DNA of 64,000 nt from Steinernema hermaphroditum (GCA_030435675.1 CM059622.1:13082001-13146000), one strand, 5' to 3'; numbered from the stretch's first letter, positions 11,636 through 21,904 are shown. Notes: generated by a model not told the origin, from the sequence alone. Program-made: numbers and translations.

Positions 11636-12581
11636 TCACCAGTCAATGTCGTTATTTGAGCTCTGCATATAAACACGATCGTAGGAAAAGTAGAGCTCGC
11701 ACTGAAGACTCGATCTATCTTCTTTGATCCATCGAACACAAAAGTTTTCCTCTTCTTCTCCTTCTTCTTCTCTTCTTGTCACGTTCTCTGGCAGCGGAAT
11801 CGAGAGGATCTCGGCTGCGGCAATGTCAATGAGTCCTTCGACGTACAAGTACCTCTTTTCGTCGCCGTTCAGCCAGGAGTCCACGGCCGCTTTCACGATT
11901 CCAATTGTCACTTTGAGAGGCGATTGGATGCCCGGAAAATGTACCAAATGCAAACCTCTCGTTTTTCTCGAATTCAAGAAGGTCAGTAGCCGTTCCTCAT
12001 TTTGTTTTCGTGTGTGTCCAGTAGCGAAGCGTAAGGCTACACAGAAATGGATTATTCTTTAGTTGGATGTCGAGAAAATCTTCACTTTCACGACCTACGT
12101 GGATAAGATCCAGCTGTCTGAACGACAAGGACCTCCGGAACATGTTTAGGCATTCCTGGACGACCTCTTTGGAGCAACCCGTTGGAAAGAAGAGTGAAGA
12201 GTCTGGCCGCATCCGCAAAGTGAAGAAGGGAACCACTCTTCTGGCCATCTCCTCTTTCGAACATCGGAATTGGCGACCGTCATCTTCGTCGAATTCGTAA
12301 CCAATGCTTATTGTGCAGCACTCCATATGTTTTCGATCCATCGATAAGAATTCTTCGTGGGAATGTGGACCGTTTTTGATGTCCCATATCTCCGAGTCGT
12401 GCAATGCATACCACCACCCTTCACTGTCCTTAGAAATCTTGATGAAAAAAATTCGACGCTTGTATAGGAATATCTGAGCGGCGCTTCCCCACTGTCCCGA
12501 GAGATCGACCATTGTAGGCAGGTTGCCTGTGGACAGTCTCTCCAGTACATCCTCACAGAAGATGTACGGGACGAAATCCAT
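11636..12581 (-). pseudogene. F-box-like nematode protein gene, frameshifted
   Basis: The minus-strand reading starts MDFVPYIFCEDVLERL at 12581, just after a TTTCAG acceptor. An N-terminal MD.VP..FCE..L.RL block of this kind is what I associate with large F-box-like families in nematodes such as Steinernema. The frame runs to a TGA at 11997 after an NNPFLCSLTL..W block. The continuing homologous frame (LLTFLNSRKTRGLHLVHFPG..., to 11636) is shifted by one base at an A-rich stretch near 12000. Either the copy is a pseudogene or the base is a sequence error. The C-terminal part ends in an acidic run and SLQCELYFSYD. If functional it would probably be a substrate adaptor for an SCF-type ubiquitin ligase; that is inference. 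Confidence 0.55.
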
Positions 12582-12716
12582 TGAGAGGAAATCTGAAACA
12601 ATGCAGTGTGAGTTTCGAAACACCGAGAGCGACCGACGATGACTGGATCGAAGTTGAAGACAGTGAGCGTTACATCAGTTCAATCGATCGAACTAAACAC
12701 GTTCTCAACTTGTCAC

Positions 12717-12830
12717 CAGAGATGGCAACGGCTGAGCCGTATCATCCGTATCAACCGGCTAGCCGGCTGGCCAGCCGTTCAGCTGATCCGTGAGCCGGCT
12801 GGCGATCCGATCCGTATCCGCCCATCTCTG
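12717..12830. mobile_element. hAT-type MITE with perfect 8-bp target duplication
   Basis: A 114-bp element starts CAGAGATGG and ends CCATCTCTG, flanked by the identical 8-mer CTTGTCAC at 12709-12716 and 12831-12838. An 8-bp duplication with CAGAG-type ends fits the hAT superfamily. The interior is made of CCGTATC and GCCGGCT repeats in opposing orientation and would fold into a hairpin. No coding capacity. Confidence 0.85.
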
Positions 12831-13150
12831 CTTGTCACCGAAAGTGCAAAAGTGAAGAGGGAGACAGAAGGAGCGATTCCATGCAACTCTGTTCATAAAA
12901 ATATGTTAAAAATATATCTCTCTTACTAGGGATGTGCGCGACAGGTGTGAAGTTTGACAACAGGCGGAAAGTTTTGGGTTAACGAAAAATCGAACCTTTG
13001 AGTTTTAGGTTTAAACCTGAGCCTAAGGAAGACCGTTTTTGCCGATTTGTCGGCTTCGTTGATACTTATATGTTAGTTAAAGTCATGCTACAGTATACGT
13101 GGGATCGATTCAAAGGATAAGTCTTTATTGTTATCGATACGGTAGATTTA

Positions 13151-13701
13151 TTGGGTTGGTGCATTGAAAATGTCAGATGTTGTAAACATCCTTTAATTTC
13201 GCAATGTTTATTCGGAACGCCCAATCGATGGGCGCGTTGTGACCGTTAGTCGTCTCCGCATTCCCAGCCATGTGTTGTCTTCTCCCTCCGGTGCTTCTAT
13301 TATTTTTGCTGAATTATTTTGTTTTGACCGAACATGAAAAAAGTCATCTTGCTCCACGACAACGCCAGACCGCACGTTGCAAGATTAACCCGTAGTAAAT
13401 TGCACGATTTAGGCTGGGAAGTTCTACCGCACCCAGCTTATAGCCGCACCCTCGCCCCTCATTGTCACTTGTTCCGGGCGATGTCCAATAACCTCGCTCA
13501 AAAACACTTCGATTCTGACGAAGAGGTCAAAATCTGGCTTCAATCATTTTTCGACTCAAAACCTCGCATTTTCTACAAGCGTGGCATCGAGCTCCTGCCC
13601 ATGAAGTGGGCACAGGTTGTACATTCAGATGGTGCATACCTTGAATGGTAACATGTACATATGTTAATAAACGATCTGACATTTTCAATGCAACAACCCA
13701 A
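13151..13701 (+). mobile_element. Internally deleted mariner transposon
   Basis: Inverted ends TTGGGTTGGTGCATTGAAAA and its complement at 13682-13701, with TA target duplication at 13149-13150 and 13702-13703. The interior keeps only the 3' part of a transposase, open from 13334 to 13651: [27 protein letters not shown], then [19 protein letters not shown]. This is the Mos1/SETMAR-type mariner C-terminus. The catalytic SPDLAPSD block is degenerate (SRTLAPHC), so it encodes no active enzyme. It could still be a substrate for one. Confidence 0.85.
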
Positions 13702-13751
13702 TAAATTCAAAATTGGGGAGGTCCATAGCTGACTAGCGTAGTGAGACGAGT

Positions 13752-14378
13752 GAACCGTAAGTTTACGAGTTTACGAGTTTATTTCTCGTATCTAAGGCTT
13801 ACGCCTTGCGAGACGTCATATATATGCACAAAAACCACATTGTCACTCCGTAGTCGTCGGTCTTCTGGCTTCGGCGCAGGGCACAGCATCAGAGTAGAAG
13901 GCGACGATCCCATCAGTGTGCGCAGGCATCAGAGAGGCGAAGAGTTGACCCCGGAGACGGTGGAACACAGCAAGCCCATCTTCAGCTCGGGTGGCAGCGC
14001 GGACGTCGGAGTTGAGAAGCTTCTTCGGCGGCTTCCGCGGGCAGCACGGGCGAAGAACGGCATCTGGGCGAAACGCGTCGGTGGAGCACAACGGGCAAAC
14101 CGGGAACCATCAAGGCAACTGGCGGCACAGACTTCGGAGTTGTAACGCTTCTTCGGCTTCTCTGGCGGCGCGGGTGGAGTCGGGCGGCAGTGACGGGCTT
14201 CTTGGCAAGACGTTGGAACTACGGCTCCCTGGTGTTCCAGGCCTTCTGGGAGCCGGGGCGATCACTATGCAACCAACAATGACGGCCGAGAACGACCGCT
14301 CACTCAACTCAGTCGGCCCCAGGCAGCCTCAGAGAGAGCGAGTGGACGACCCGACCGATCACTGGGAACACAAATGAA
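13752..14378 (+). repeat. Dispersed repeat family B-prime (relative of family B)
   Basis: Starts TTTACGAGTTTACGAG and carries the AAGGCTTACGCCTTGC hairpin like family B, but has a different interior and ends GACCCGACCGATCACTGGGA. An inner block (GGCG...GACTTCGGAGTTG) occurs twice, at about 13998-14050 and 14118-14170. Parts recur at 21905-22075 (minus) and, much deleted, at 50530-50685. Confidence 0.6.
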
Positions 14379-14399
14379 AGACCCCACTTGGTAAGACCG

Positions 14400-14740
14400 T
14401 AAGACCAGACAGAAATGGTTATTCTTCAGTAGGAGAACGAGAAACTCTTCACTTTCGAGACCTACGTAGAGAAGATCCGAGAAGCATCTCCGGAACCTGT
14501 CATTGCACTCCAGGGTGAACTTCTTTGGTGAGTGAAGATGAGTAAAGAGTATGGTCGCATCCGTGTGCAGGTTCTTATTGGACTCTCCAGCACATGAAAG
14601 CGAATATCAGTAAGTAATATGATGCTGCTATATTCCACATAAGTTGGTGGAATGCAACTCTGTTCGTAAAAGAAATGTGAAATCCCTTTTATAAATGATC
14701 TATGTACTAATAAGACACTGGCGAAGAAAAGCAGCCCCTC
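14400..14740 (-). pseudogene. F-box-like gene fragment
   Basis: 14408-14570 aligns with 12047-12220 of the F-box-like gene, with the same GACCTACGT.GA.AAGATCC and GAACCTG stretches. 14640-14740 aligns with the downstream flank seen at 1190-1270. Frames are broken throughout. Confidence 0.45.
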
Positions 14741-14744
14741 AGTA

Positions 14745-15030
14745 AAAACGCGAGTCGTACCAGCTAGCCTCGTAATCTGAGCTCTTTTCATTGCCGGAAT
14801 CGGATGGCGTCTCGAATCATGAAATTTTTTCATTGATGGCGATCTAGAGAAGAAGAGGTAGAGCTATCATTATCCGATGTATTGCAAAAACTAGTGTTTC
14901 GTAGAGCGATCTTTATTTCTCTGAACAGAGTGGATGGGAACCGACCGTCAACGGCAATCCGTTCAAATGCGCGGAGAGGCATTTGCAATCCCTTTGTTCC
15001 TCTGAAAATTCACAAGAAATAATAGAAACA
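14745..15030. other. Spacer with a short shared repeat
   Basis: 14905-14945 (CGATCTTTATTTCTCTGAAC...) matches 24905-24945 in inverted orientation. Nothing else is recognisable here. Confidence 0.4.
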
Positions 15031-15073
15031 CCAAAATACTTTATTCTACACTAGAGAACAGAAGGACTAAAAT

Positions 15074-15364
15074 TCAAAGAGTATAAACAAAGTCATACGG
15101 GGGAGGTTGCTCGTGGTGATGAACGCTTTGGCTATGCTGTTGGGAGTCCGAGTCTTGGGTACGGCTGCCATGACCTTGGATGTCGGCGATGATGTTTCGG
15201 AGTTCACGCACTTCATTGGAGAGCTCGTGGACTTCGTTTCGGATGGCTTCGATTCGCCGATTGCGGAAAAGGCGAGGAGTAAAGGCTAATAAGGACATTG
15301 TAAAAAAAATAAGAATTACAGCGTATGCCGCTACTGCCACTCCAAGGATGTGGTCTTCGTCCAT
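15074..15364 (-). CDS. Small membrane coiled-coil PPPY protein, member 1 (96 aa)
   Basis: Intronless 96-aa frame. Residues 1-5 (MDEDH) are acidic, 6-29 form one hydrophobic helix, and RLFRNRR follows it, so the C-terminal part should face the cytosol. Residues 40-63 (IRNEVHELSNEVRELR...) show heptad spacing of a short coiled coil. A Gln/Ser/His-rich linker leads to PPPYDFVYTL at the end. PPxY is the classic ligand of WW domains, for example in Nedd4-type ubiquitin ligases. I chose the MDEDH start because paralogues at 22266 and 24084 start the same way; an in-frame ATG ten codons upstream exists. An AATAAA signal lies downstream (complement of TTTATT near 15040). No known family is recognised. 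Confidence 0.7.
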   Translation of the reverse strand: MDEDHILGVAVAAYAVILIFFTMSLLAFTPRLFRNRRIEAIRNEVHELSNEVRELRNIIADIQGHGSRTQDSDSQQHSQSVHHHEQPPPYDFVYTL

Positions 15365-15422
15365 AGCCGCTTTAGAAAAAACGGCAAGGAACAAATATTT
15401 ATGCTGAGTGCTGAGCCAAAAA

Positions 15423-15490
15423 GCACCTTATGTGAGTCGTAACCGACCATAAACAATGCCAACGTTCGCGCAGAAGCATCGTTTTTTCGA
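15423..15490 (-). promoter_or_regulatory. Promoter module of member 1
   Basis: Minus strand: CGATGCTTCTGCGCGAACG then TTGGCATTGTTTATG, followed by ACTCACATAAGGTGC in the place where paralogues have TATAAA. Confidence 0.5.
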
Positions 15491-15816
15491 TTCCAAAGCT
15501 TTATAATTGAGAGCACAAGTGGAGATACTGATGCTGAGTTAATGTGGAATGCGACAGTGATCGATGAGGACCAAGTGAGGGCCAGTGAGTTCAGCATCGT
15601 GTAGGGCAACCTCTATAATACGATTCGAACGGTGAATTCGTACGGTATTTCCGGTCGATGTCTTGTTGTTTCTCAGAAACCGCTGATATTTTGCCGATTT
15701 ACTATGGTGTTCATTCCGCGAAAGAAGCAAAATAGAACGAGAAAAGAACGATTTTTGATTTGATTAAGCCAGACATTCGGTTGAGTTTTTTTTCGCTATT
15801 CTCGGAATAGAACAAA

Positions 15817-15871
15817 CGATGCTTCTGCACGAAGGTTGGCATTGTTCTCGGTCGTCTATGGCTCATATAAA
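15817..15871 (+). promoter_or_regulatory. Promoter module of member 2
   Basis: ACGATGCTTCTGC..GAAGG then TTGGCATTGTTCTCG. A TATAAA box at 15866-15871 lies 49 bp before the start codon. Confidence 0.6.
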
Positions 15872-15914
15872 TTCCGCAAATGGTAAATTCGACGGATAAA
15901 CTTTTGGAGACCTC

Positions 15915-16290
15915 ATGGCCGACGAACTACCATCGATATCGACAGACCTCATCACTTTAGGGGCAGTTATTTCACTTATAACACTTTTCGTCTTTGTTGG
16001 AGCATGCATCAGTGTCTACTTTGACGACAGTTGCCATCCACGACATGAAGATGTCCGAAACGAACTCCAAGAACTCTCCAATCAAGTGCGTGAACTCGAA
16101 GACATCGTCGCCGACATTCAACAGGGTAGCCGAGACTCGACGGCCCCGACAGCATAGTCAACGCCTTCACCAATGTCCGAAGAGCCCAGGCCATCAATGT
16201 AACTCTTCCATCAATCCCGACAATCGCCATTCAGCCCAGAACGAGCAACCTCCTCCGTATGACTTTGCTCATACTGCTTGGATTTTTGTT
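15915..16290 (+). pseudogene. Small membrane coiled-coil PPPY protein, member 2, frameshifted
   Basis: Starts MADELPSISTD at 15915, with one helix (LGAVISLITLFVFVGACISV), VYFDDSCHPRHEDVR, then a coiled coil NELQELSNQVRELEDIVADI. The frame stops at 16157. Homology to the paralogues (HQCPKSPGHQ, NRHSAQNEQPPPYDFAHT) continues in another frame, so there is a small indel near 16140-16160. The expected stop after the terminal motif is also changed (CTTGGA for CTTTGA). Both changes point to a decaying copy rather than a simple read error. Confidence 0.65.
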
Positions 16291-16670
16291 CCTTTGCTCT
16301 CCAGTAAAGTATTCGTTTTGAAATGTCACTCTTCCATCGATGTAGCCAAAGTAAAATATATTAATTCGGTAACAAGCAATGGTAACGAGATATTGTAAAG
16401 TAGGCGATGGCGGATCGACGAACTATCTGGGTTTCAGTCGTGGGGAATCAATGCTGGCCAAATTAGGACACTGCCTTCTCAGCGAGATTCAAATGCTTTG
16501 CCAATTCGCATGTTGTCGCTTGTTCTGTCGGGAAGACAAACATCATTTACTGATCCATCGCCATAGACGTTGGTCGCCGTCTAGATTCAATTAGTGTTTT
16601 TAAGAAGCTTAAAGAACATCACACTACTGAGATATCTATCAAAGTAGCAAGTGAACGATGGCCACATAAT
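16291..16670. other. Spacer between members 2 and 3
   Basis: No gene. Part of this stretch is also found downstream of member 5 (16395-16600 against 19750-19990: GGATCG..GA.CTATCT.GGT), so the duplicated unit includes flanking DNA. Confidence 0.4.
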
Positions 16671-16737
16671 AATTCACAAGAAATATTAGAAACACCAAAA
16701 TACTTTATTCTACACTGGAGAACAGAAGGAGAAAAAT

Positions 16738-17067
16738 TCAAATAGTATAAACAGAGTCATACGGAGGAGGTTGCTCTTGGATGGAAGAGTTACATTGGTG
16801 GTCAGGGTTCTCAGGACATTGGTGGTGATGAACAAGGTGGCTACGTTGTTGGGTGGTCGTGTCTTGGCTACTCTGTTGGATGTCAGCGACGGTGTTTCGG
16901 AGCGCATGCACTCGATTAGAGAGTTCTTGGAGCTCGTCTAGGAGAGCTGCATTTTGTCGACGGCGGCAACAGCCACTACTGATGCAGAATAGAATACACG
17001 ACATAAAAATAAGGATAACTGTTATATATACCAAAATTGCCCCTGAAAAGATAAGGTTTTCGTCCAT
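16738..17067 (-). CDS. Small membrane coiled-coil PPPY protein, member 3 (109 aa)
   Basis: Intronless. MDENLIFSGA is followed by a hydrophobic helix (residues about 8-30), then a Cys/Arg patch ISSGCCRRRQ, unlike the FRNRR patch of member 1. Heptads follow (LLDELQELSNRVHALRNTV), then a His/Pro-rich linker (HHHQCPENPDHQC) and EQPPPYDSVYTI at the end. The downstream flank 16672-16738 is nearly identical to that of member 1 at 15007-15073, including the AATAAA signal (complement TTTATTC). This is the same duplicated unit with a swapped membrane segment. Function unknown; the topology predicts a cytosolic PPPY tail. Confidence 0.7.
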   Translation of the reverse strand: MDENLIFSGAILVYITVILIFMSCILFCISSGCCRRRQNAALLDELQELSNRVHALRNTVADIQQSSQDTTTQQRSHLVHHHQCPENPDHQCNSSIQEQPPPYDSVYTI

Positions 17068-17114
17068 TTATGAAAAAGAAACGACATAAGACATAAATCT
17101 GTGCCAAAATGTAC

Positions 17115-17175
17115 TTTATATGAGCCGGTGACGAGCGAATACAATGCCATCATTTGCGCAGAAGCATCGTTCGTG
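17115..17175 (-). promoter_or_regulatory. Promoter module of member 3
   Basis: Minus strand: CGATGCTTCTGCGCAAATG, ATGGCATTGTATTCG, and a TATAAA box (complement at 17115-17120) about 50 bp before the start codon. Confidence 0.6.
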
Positions 17176-17417
17176 TGATAGCATCGTGTAATGATGTGCT
17201 GCTGGAGGATAGTCTAAGTTTCAGTCCTGCGTGAAATAAAAAATACAACGGTTGTACGGATAGAACATCTTTAGCCAGACTGAACTTCATTCGAGCTCTC
17301 TTTAGTTTTGGATTGTCGATCTTCCGGCTATGAAATGGCTTTGAAAGATATGATAAAGATCGCTAATAGAGCCGATAAATCAGAGGACTGTAAAGTGCGC
17401 AAACGTAAACGAACGAG

Positions 17418-17923
17418 TTTACGAGTTTATTTCGTGAATCAAAGGCTTACGCCTTGCACGACACCAAACAATAGACAAACAGAGGATATCTCGTTGTAGC
17501 CGGCTTCATCCCTGGCGTGGCGCTTATGGCGAACCGGTCGGAGACGGCGCACATCACGGGGCATGTGGGAGACGGCAAAACTTCGGAAATGGCAGTAGAA
17601 CTTCTTCTTCTCGGGGCGTTTGCGGCACAAAGGAGGCTTTTGAGCTCGCATCTTCTTCGGAGAGATGAGTTCGTGGTCCGGGAATTGCGTCTTCGGTGGT
17701 CCTCAGAGCGTCGGCGACCTTCAGGGTGACATCTCACGCAGCCGGTTTCCTGGCGTCGGACAGTTTGTTTGTCAGCGGTGGTGGGACTACGGCTTCCGGG
17801 TGTCCCAATTCCCTCTGGAAGCCGGAAAACTCACAACTGCCACGGGGTTTACCATCAGACCAACCGGACACTTGGAGAGCGACCGGAGGGAGCGACCGCT
17901 CGCCACCGCGACACGAGTGAGAC
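17418..17923 (+). repeat. Dispersed repeat family B, copy 3
   Basis: Nearly identical to 334-839 from TTTACGAGTTTATTTCGTG to CCGCGACACGAGTGAGAC. Only scattered substitutions separate the two, so they come from a recently active source. Confidence 0.8.
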
Positions 17924-18757
17924 TTTAAGAAATGGTTTCCTATTCAGCTTACGTTTGTTTACGTTACAGCCAGATGTGCTGTAACTTACAGCAGTTTGTT
18001 ATTCCGGACTAGGAAACAGAGTATGCCTTAAGTACAGACTGATAGACCCAAATTGTCGTCTTTTTGACTCGGGTCTCTCCAAATTTAAATTTTAAGAAGA
18101 ACGAAAAAAAGTCCAAAACGTTTAAACGTTTTGGAACTTCGCCCTGAACATGTGACGTTCCCGTCGTCTTTTGCTGTGCGACGTCCTTGTGGGAAGTTTG
18201 AGCGCGATGAGCCTGACGCGACGCGACTGCGCTCTTTGAGCCTTTTTTCGCTATTCTCGGAATAGAACAAACGATGCTTCTGTAAAGTAAAATAAAACGT
18301 TCTTACTGGTTGCTGGCGGAGATAAGAACGAGCAGCAGAAGCAAAAGCATGCTGGTCGACTGAAGTTGTTGAGCATATAATCGCTTATATAATGTTCTGA
18401 AAACAAAAACGATCGTGGGCGTTCCTCTTTCAGATGAAGTCTATTACAATGCTCACGCGAGAGAATATTGACATTGTTGCGATCAGCTGAATAATCAGCT
18501 GACCCATGTTGCAGAACGCCACAAAAACTTTAGCCGACGTTTTTGTCATTTGCGTCAATGGATTGGACTTTGTTCCCAAGAACGCAATCAGGCTACAGTT
18601 TACATAAACACATATGTTATAACTACTTATCCTAATTTCTAGACCTTGAAATTTAACACTCCAACCCCCACTTTTTTGTTTAAAAAACAGTATTAAAAAA
18701 TAGTAAAAACACGACTGCGTCGATCGGGTGCTAACACACAAGAAATTCATCATATTG
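17924..18757. other. Spacer with an orphan promoter fragment
   Basis: 18242-18282 repeats 15787-15825 (TTTTTTCGCTATTCTCGG...ACGATGCTTCTG), the first part of the small-gene promoter module, with no gene behind it. Nothing else is recognised. Confidence 0.45.
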
Positions 18758-19000
18758 TTAGAGCTCCTCCTCGGAGGGGCGGGTCTTATTTACTTCGATC
18801 TCACGAAGTCGAGACAACGAGGATGAAGGGGCATCAAGGTCAGCAAATCTCTCTGTCGTGTCGGCCGAGTCTCGGCTACGTTGTTGGATGTCGGTGACGA
18901 TGTCTTCGAGTTCACGCACTCGATTGGAGAGTTCTCGGAGCTCGTTTCGGAGGGCTTCATTTCGTGAGCGGCATCTGTCATCAAAGTAAATTTTTAGGAT
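18758..19000 (-). pseudogene. Small membrane coiled-coil protein, member 4, degenerate
   Basis: Minus strand: IYFDDRCRSRNEALRNELRE then LSNRVRELEDIVTDIQQRSR clearly matches the post-helix and coiled-coil part of members 2 and 5. The terminal PPxY block is missing (ends RPSEEEL), and the upstream sequence in this frame is the complement of the member 5 promoter, not a proper start. I read it as a 5'-truncated remnant. Confidence 0.55.
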
Positions 19001-19149
19001 GATTAAAAGATGATAAGTGAAGCTCGAAATCATATCAGTTTTTCCTGAAATCGAGCTTTTTCTTAGAATCGAGCTCACGGTATCAGGACAACACTTCCAC
19101 TTGTGACCGCAATCATAAAAGTATTTCGGTGTTTCCTGGAATGCAAAAA

Positions 19150-19206
19150 AACGATGCTTCTGCCCGAACGTTGGCATTGTTTATGCTCGTCTTCGACTCA
19201 TATAAA
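19150..19206 (+). promoter_or_regulatory. Promoter module of member 5
   Basis: ACGATGCTTCTGCCCGAACG, TTGGCATTGTTTATGCTCG, and TATAAA at 19201-19206, 60 bp before the ATG at 19261. The same order is seen upstream of members 7 and 8. Confidence 0.65.
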
Positions 19207-19260
19207 GTGCTTTTTGTCCGAGCATAATGAATTGTTCTTTGTTGTTTTTCTTGAGCAGTT

Positions 19261-19701
19261 ATGGACGGAAGACGCATCGCGGAATCTCGCATATGGCAAA
19301 TTCCGGTAAATTCCGCAGATGGTAAATTCGATGAACAAACTTTTGGATACCTCATGGACGACGATTATGAAGCATCGGTGTCGGCAGACTTCATCACACT
19401 CGCGACAATTTTTTCAATTGTAACACTTGTCCTCTTTTTTATAGTATTCCTACAAATCTACGTTGACGACAGTTGCCATCCACGATGGGAAGATTATCAA
19501 AACGAGTGTCAGGAACTCTCCGATCAAATGCGTGAACTCGAAGACATCGTCACCGACATCCAACACCGTAGCCAACGCGCTTATCACCACCGATGTCTTG
19601 AAAACCGTGACCATCGCCATGACTCTTCTATTCATCCCGACAATCGCCATTCAACTCAGAACGAGCAACTCCCTTCGTATGACTTTGTTCACAATGTCTG
19701 A
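19261..19701 (+). CDS. Small membrane coiled-coil protein, member 5 (146 aa; LPSY end)
   Basis: An open frame of 146 codons. The start at 19261 (MDGRRIAES) matches the promoter spacing of members 7 and 8. A second in-frame ATG at 19354 (MDDDYEASV) matches the start of member 2, giving 115 aa. The helix is TLATIFSIVTLVLFFIVFLQ, then YVDDSCHPRWEDYQNE, the coiled coil ELSDQMRELEDIVTDI, a His-rich linker and EQLPSYDFVHNV. LPSY replaces PPPY, so the WW-binding consensus (PPxY) is lost, while the flanking DFVH is kept. Either binding is altered or constraint is relaxed. Confidence 0.6.
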   Translation: MDGRRIAESRIWQIPVNSADGKFDEQTFGYLMDDDYEASVSADFITLATIFSIVTLVLFFIVFLQIYVDDSCHPRWEDYQNECQELSDQMRELEDIVTDIQHRSQRAYHHRCLENRDHRHDSSIHPDNRHSTQNEQLPSYDFVHNV

Positions 19702-20320
19702 ATGTGACAAAAGTATCAAACATATAAATTTGTTAATGACTAACGATAAAGAAGACGAGGAGGGGGCGGATCGCTGATCTATCTAGGTGTCAATCGCGCA
19801 GAATCCATGCTCTCTACGACAGCTTACAACCCCATGGGGTCAGGTGAGGCGACCGTGTCTTCTGAGCAACGTTCGACTGCTCTGCCAATTCGCATGTTCG
19901 CCTGTCGTATTTATGACGTTAAGAAGATAGACATCATTGGCTACTATTTCACGGCCTGGTTCATCTTCGAGGGATTTGCGACTATTTTTCTGATTACTGA
20001 GCCCACATCATAACACTGTTGAAGTTGTTCGGCGTGTAGATTAAATTAGCGCCTTTATTTAAGAAGCTTGAAGAACATCACATGGCTGAGATGTCTTACA
20101 AGGGAAGCACTCCAAGTGATAGTCGCAAATCGAAAACATGAAACAGTAGTAGAACACGGGTGGGGTCGAACCCGAGCCTGTAGACTGGCGTGTCAGTGCA
20201 CGTGTCAGTAAGCTCCGGTGAGGAAATGGTCGATGGTGAAAACGCAATGTTTCGAAAACCCGACCCAATGTTTCAAAGCAAATAGTTTATTCAACACTGG
20301 AGGACCAGAAGGACAAAAAT
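19702..20320. other. Spacer between members 5 and 6
   Basis: No gene seen. It includes the flank shared with 16395-16600. A small open frame at 19807-20013 has no recognisable content. Confidence 0.4.
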
Positions 20321-20677
20321 TCAAACATTGTGAACGAAGCCATACGGTGGAGGTTGCTCGTTCTGCGCTGAATGGCGATTGTCGGGTTGGATGGAAGAGT
20401 TACATTGATGGCCTGGGCTCTTCGGACATTGGGGGTGATGAACAAGGTGGCTACGCTGTTGGGCGGCCGAGTCTTGGCTACGTTGTTGCATGTCGGCGAC
20501 GGTGTTTCGGAGTCCACGCACTCGATTGGAGAGTTCTTGAAACTCGTATTGGAATGCTGCATTTTGTCGACGGCGGCAACAGCCACTACTAATGCAGAAT
20601 TCAATACCCAACATAAAAATAAAAACAACTGTAAAATATATCAAAACGGCCCCAAAGAAGATAAGACCTGTGTCCAT
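20321..20677 (-). CDS. Small membrane coiled-coil PPPY protein, member 6 (118 aa)
   Basis: Intronless. MDTGLIFFGAVLIYFTVVF begins the single helix, followed by ISSGCCRRRQ as in member 3. The coiled coil is FQELSNRVRGLRNTVADMQQ, the linker holds HHPQCPKSPGHQC, and the end is NEQPPPYGFVHNV. It is the closest paralogue of member 3 in the N-terminal half and of members 2 and 5 in the C-terminal half (IQPDNRHSAQNEQ), suggesting recombination among copies. A TTTATTC (complement of the poly(A) signal) lies just past the stop. Confidence 0.7.
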   Translation of the reverse strand: MDTGLIFFGAVLIYFTVVFIFMLGIEFCISSGCCRRRQNAAFQYEFQELSNRVRGLRNTVADMQQRSQDSAAQQRSHLVHHPQCPKSPGHQCNSSIQPDNRHSAQNEQPPPYGFVHNV

Positions 20678-20728
20678 TTATGAAAAATGACAAAAAGTAA
20701 CAAATATTTATGTTGTGGCAAAATGGAC

Positions 20729-20790
20729 TTTATATGAGTTGCTGACGATCATAAACAATGCCAATGTTCGCGCAAAAGCATCGCTTGTTC
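20729..20790 (-). promoter_or_regulatory. Promoter module of member 6
   Basis: Minus strand: GCGATGCTTTTGCGCGAAC, ATTGGCATTGTTTATG, and TATAAA (complement at 20729-20734) about 55 bp before the start codon. Confidence 0.6.
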
Positions 20791-20926
20791 GATTCCAGTA
20801 TGGTGAAAAGGTATGAATGCAAAAGGAAAATGGCCACAGGTTCGGTGGATCAGAATACCCGCCTGTCATGCAGACGGTCCGGGTGTACCCCGCTGATGTG
20901 CGATGTAGTGCAAGGACACCCTTGTA

Positions 20927-21325
20927 TTGGGTTGAAACATTGAAAATGATCGCTGTTAATTCGAGCGTTTCCAATCGATTAAGTACTATAACAGACAACG
21001 GGGACATCTAGCAGGTAGCTGTTACACACAGCTCCTCAGCCCACATAGCGGCTCCACGAGGCCTATCTTACTGTTATCTGTACTGATCCGCAAATGGAAA
21101 CATCACAGGACACCACGCAGAACAAGGCAAAGAGGTCGAAAATCAGAACAAAACACTTTTTGACCTCAAGCATCAGACTTTCTACAGAAGGAAGTATCCG
21201 GCTCCTGGCCGAAAAGAGGACTGACGTTGAGCAATCGAATGGTAAATACCTTAAGTGAAATGAGCGTTTTTGTGGTCTTTAAACATTCACTTTTAAAAAC
21301 CGTCATTTTCAATGTTTTAACCCAA
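20927..21325 (+). mobile_element. Internally deleted mariner (MITE-like)
   Basis: Inverted ends TTGGGTTGAAACATTGAAAA and complement, with TA on both sides (20925-20926, 21326-21327). The interior is a scrambled remnant of the transposase 3' end, homologous to 10540-10820. There is no open frame. Confidence 0.75.
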
Positions 21326-21540
21326 TACATTGAAGTCTCATACACCTAACATGCGACCAACGAGGGAACGGTCAAACATGTCACGGTAAGATCGACGTAA
21401 GACTAAAGACAGTGTAGGCCTAGGTGAGTGTACAAAATATGCAGTATGGACCCTACCTACGTTGTAAAGGATGCAGTATCCCTCCCACCGATAAGAATTC
21501 CGTTTCACATCGGTTATACCCAAGTTGCCAAATATATACA

Positions 21541-21840
21541 GGGTGGCCCAGAATTAGTGTGACGCCTACTTAAATTATGAATTTTTTGTTGTTTTGTGAA
21601 ACTGTCGTGCATTCTCGTCGCGATACTCGAATTCAGCATCTCTTTCTGCTCACGACTTTGCTCCAAAACTTTCCAGCGCTACTACCATTTCTTGAAAGCG
21701 GTTTTCCACAAGATGGGTTTTTCGGTCGCAGTGACCTTTTCGCGCGGAATTCAAAAAGTTGGCATTGTTGTAAAACTTGTATTGTACTTCATTCACGTCC
21801 GCTGCGCCAGTAAACAACATCAGGAGATTCTCTGGTTAGC
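21541..21840 (+). mobile_element. Truncated Tc1/mariner-like terminus
   Basis: TA is followed by CAGGGTGGCCCAGAATTAGT, a typical Tc1/mariner/maT-like end. No matching right end is found downstream. Open frames of 70-90 codons in the segment have no clear transposase motif. Confidence 0.35.
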
Positions 21841-21904
21841 TGGGCCTCAGATGCTGTTGTTTTAATTCGTTCATCGCTTCGAGATATGATCGATTTTCGG
21901 CGTC

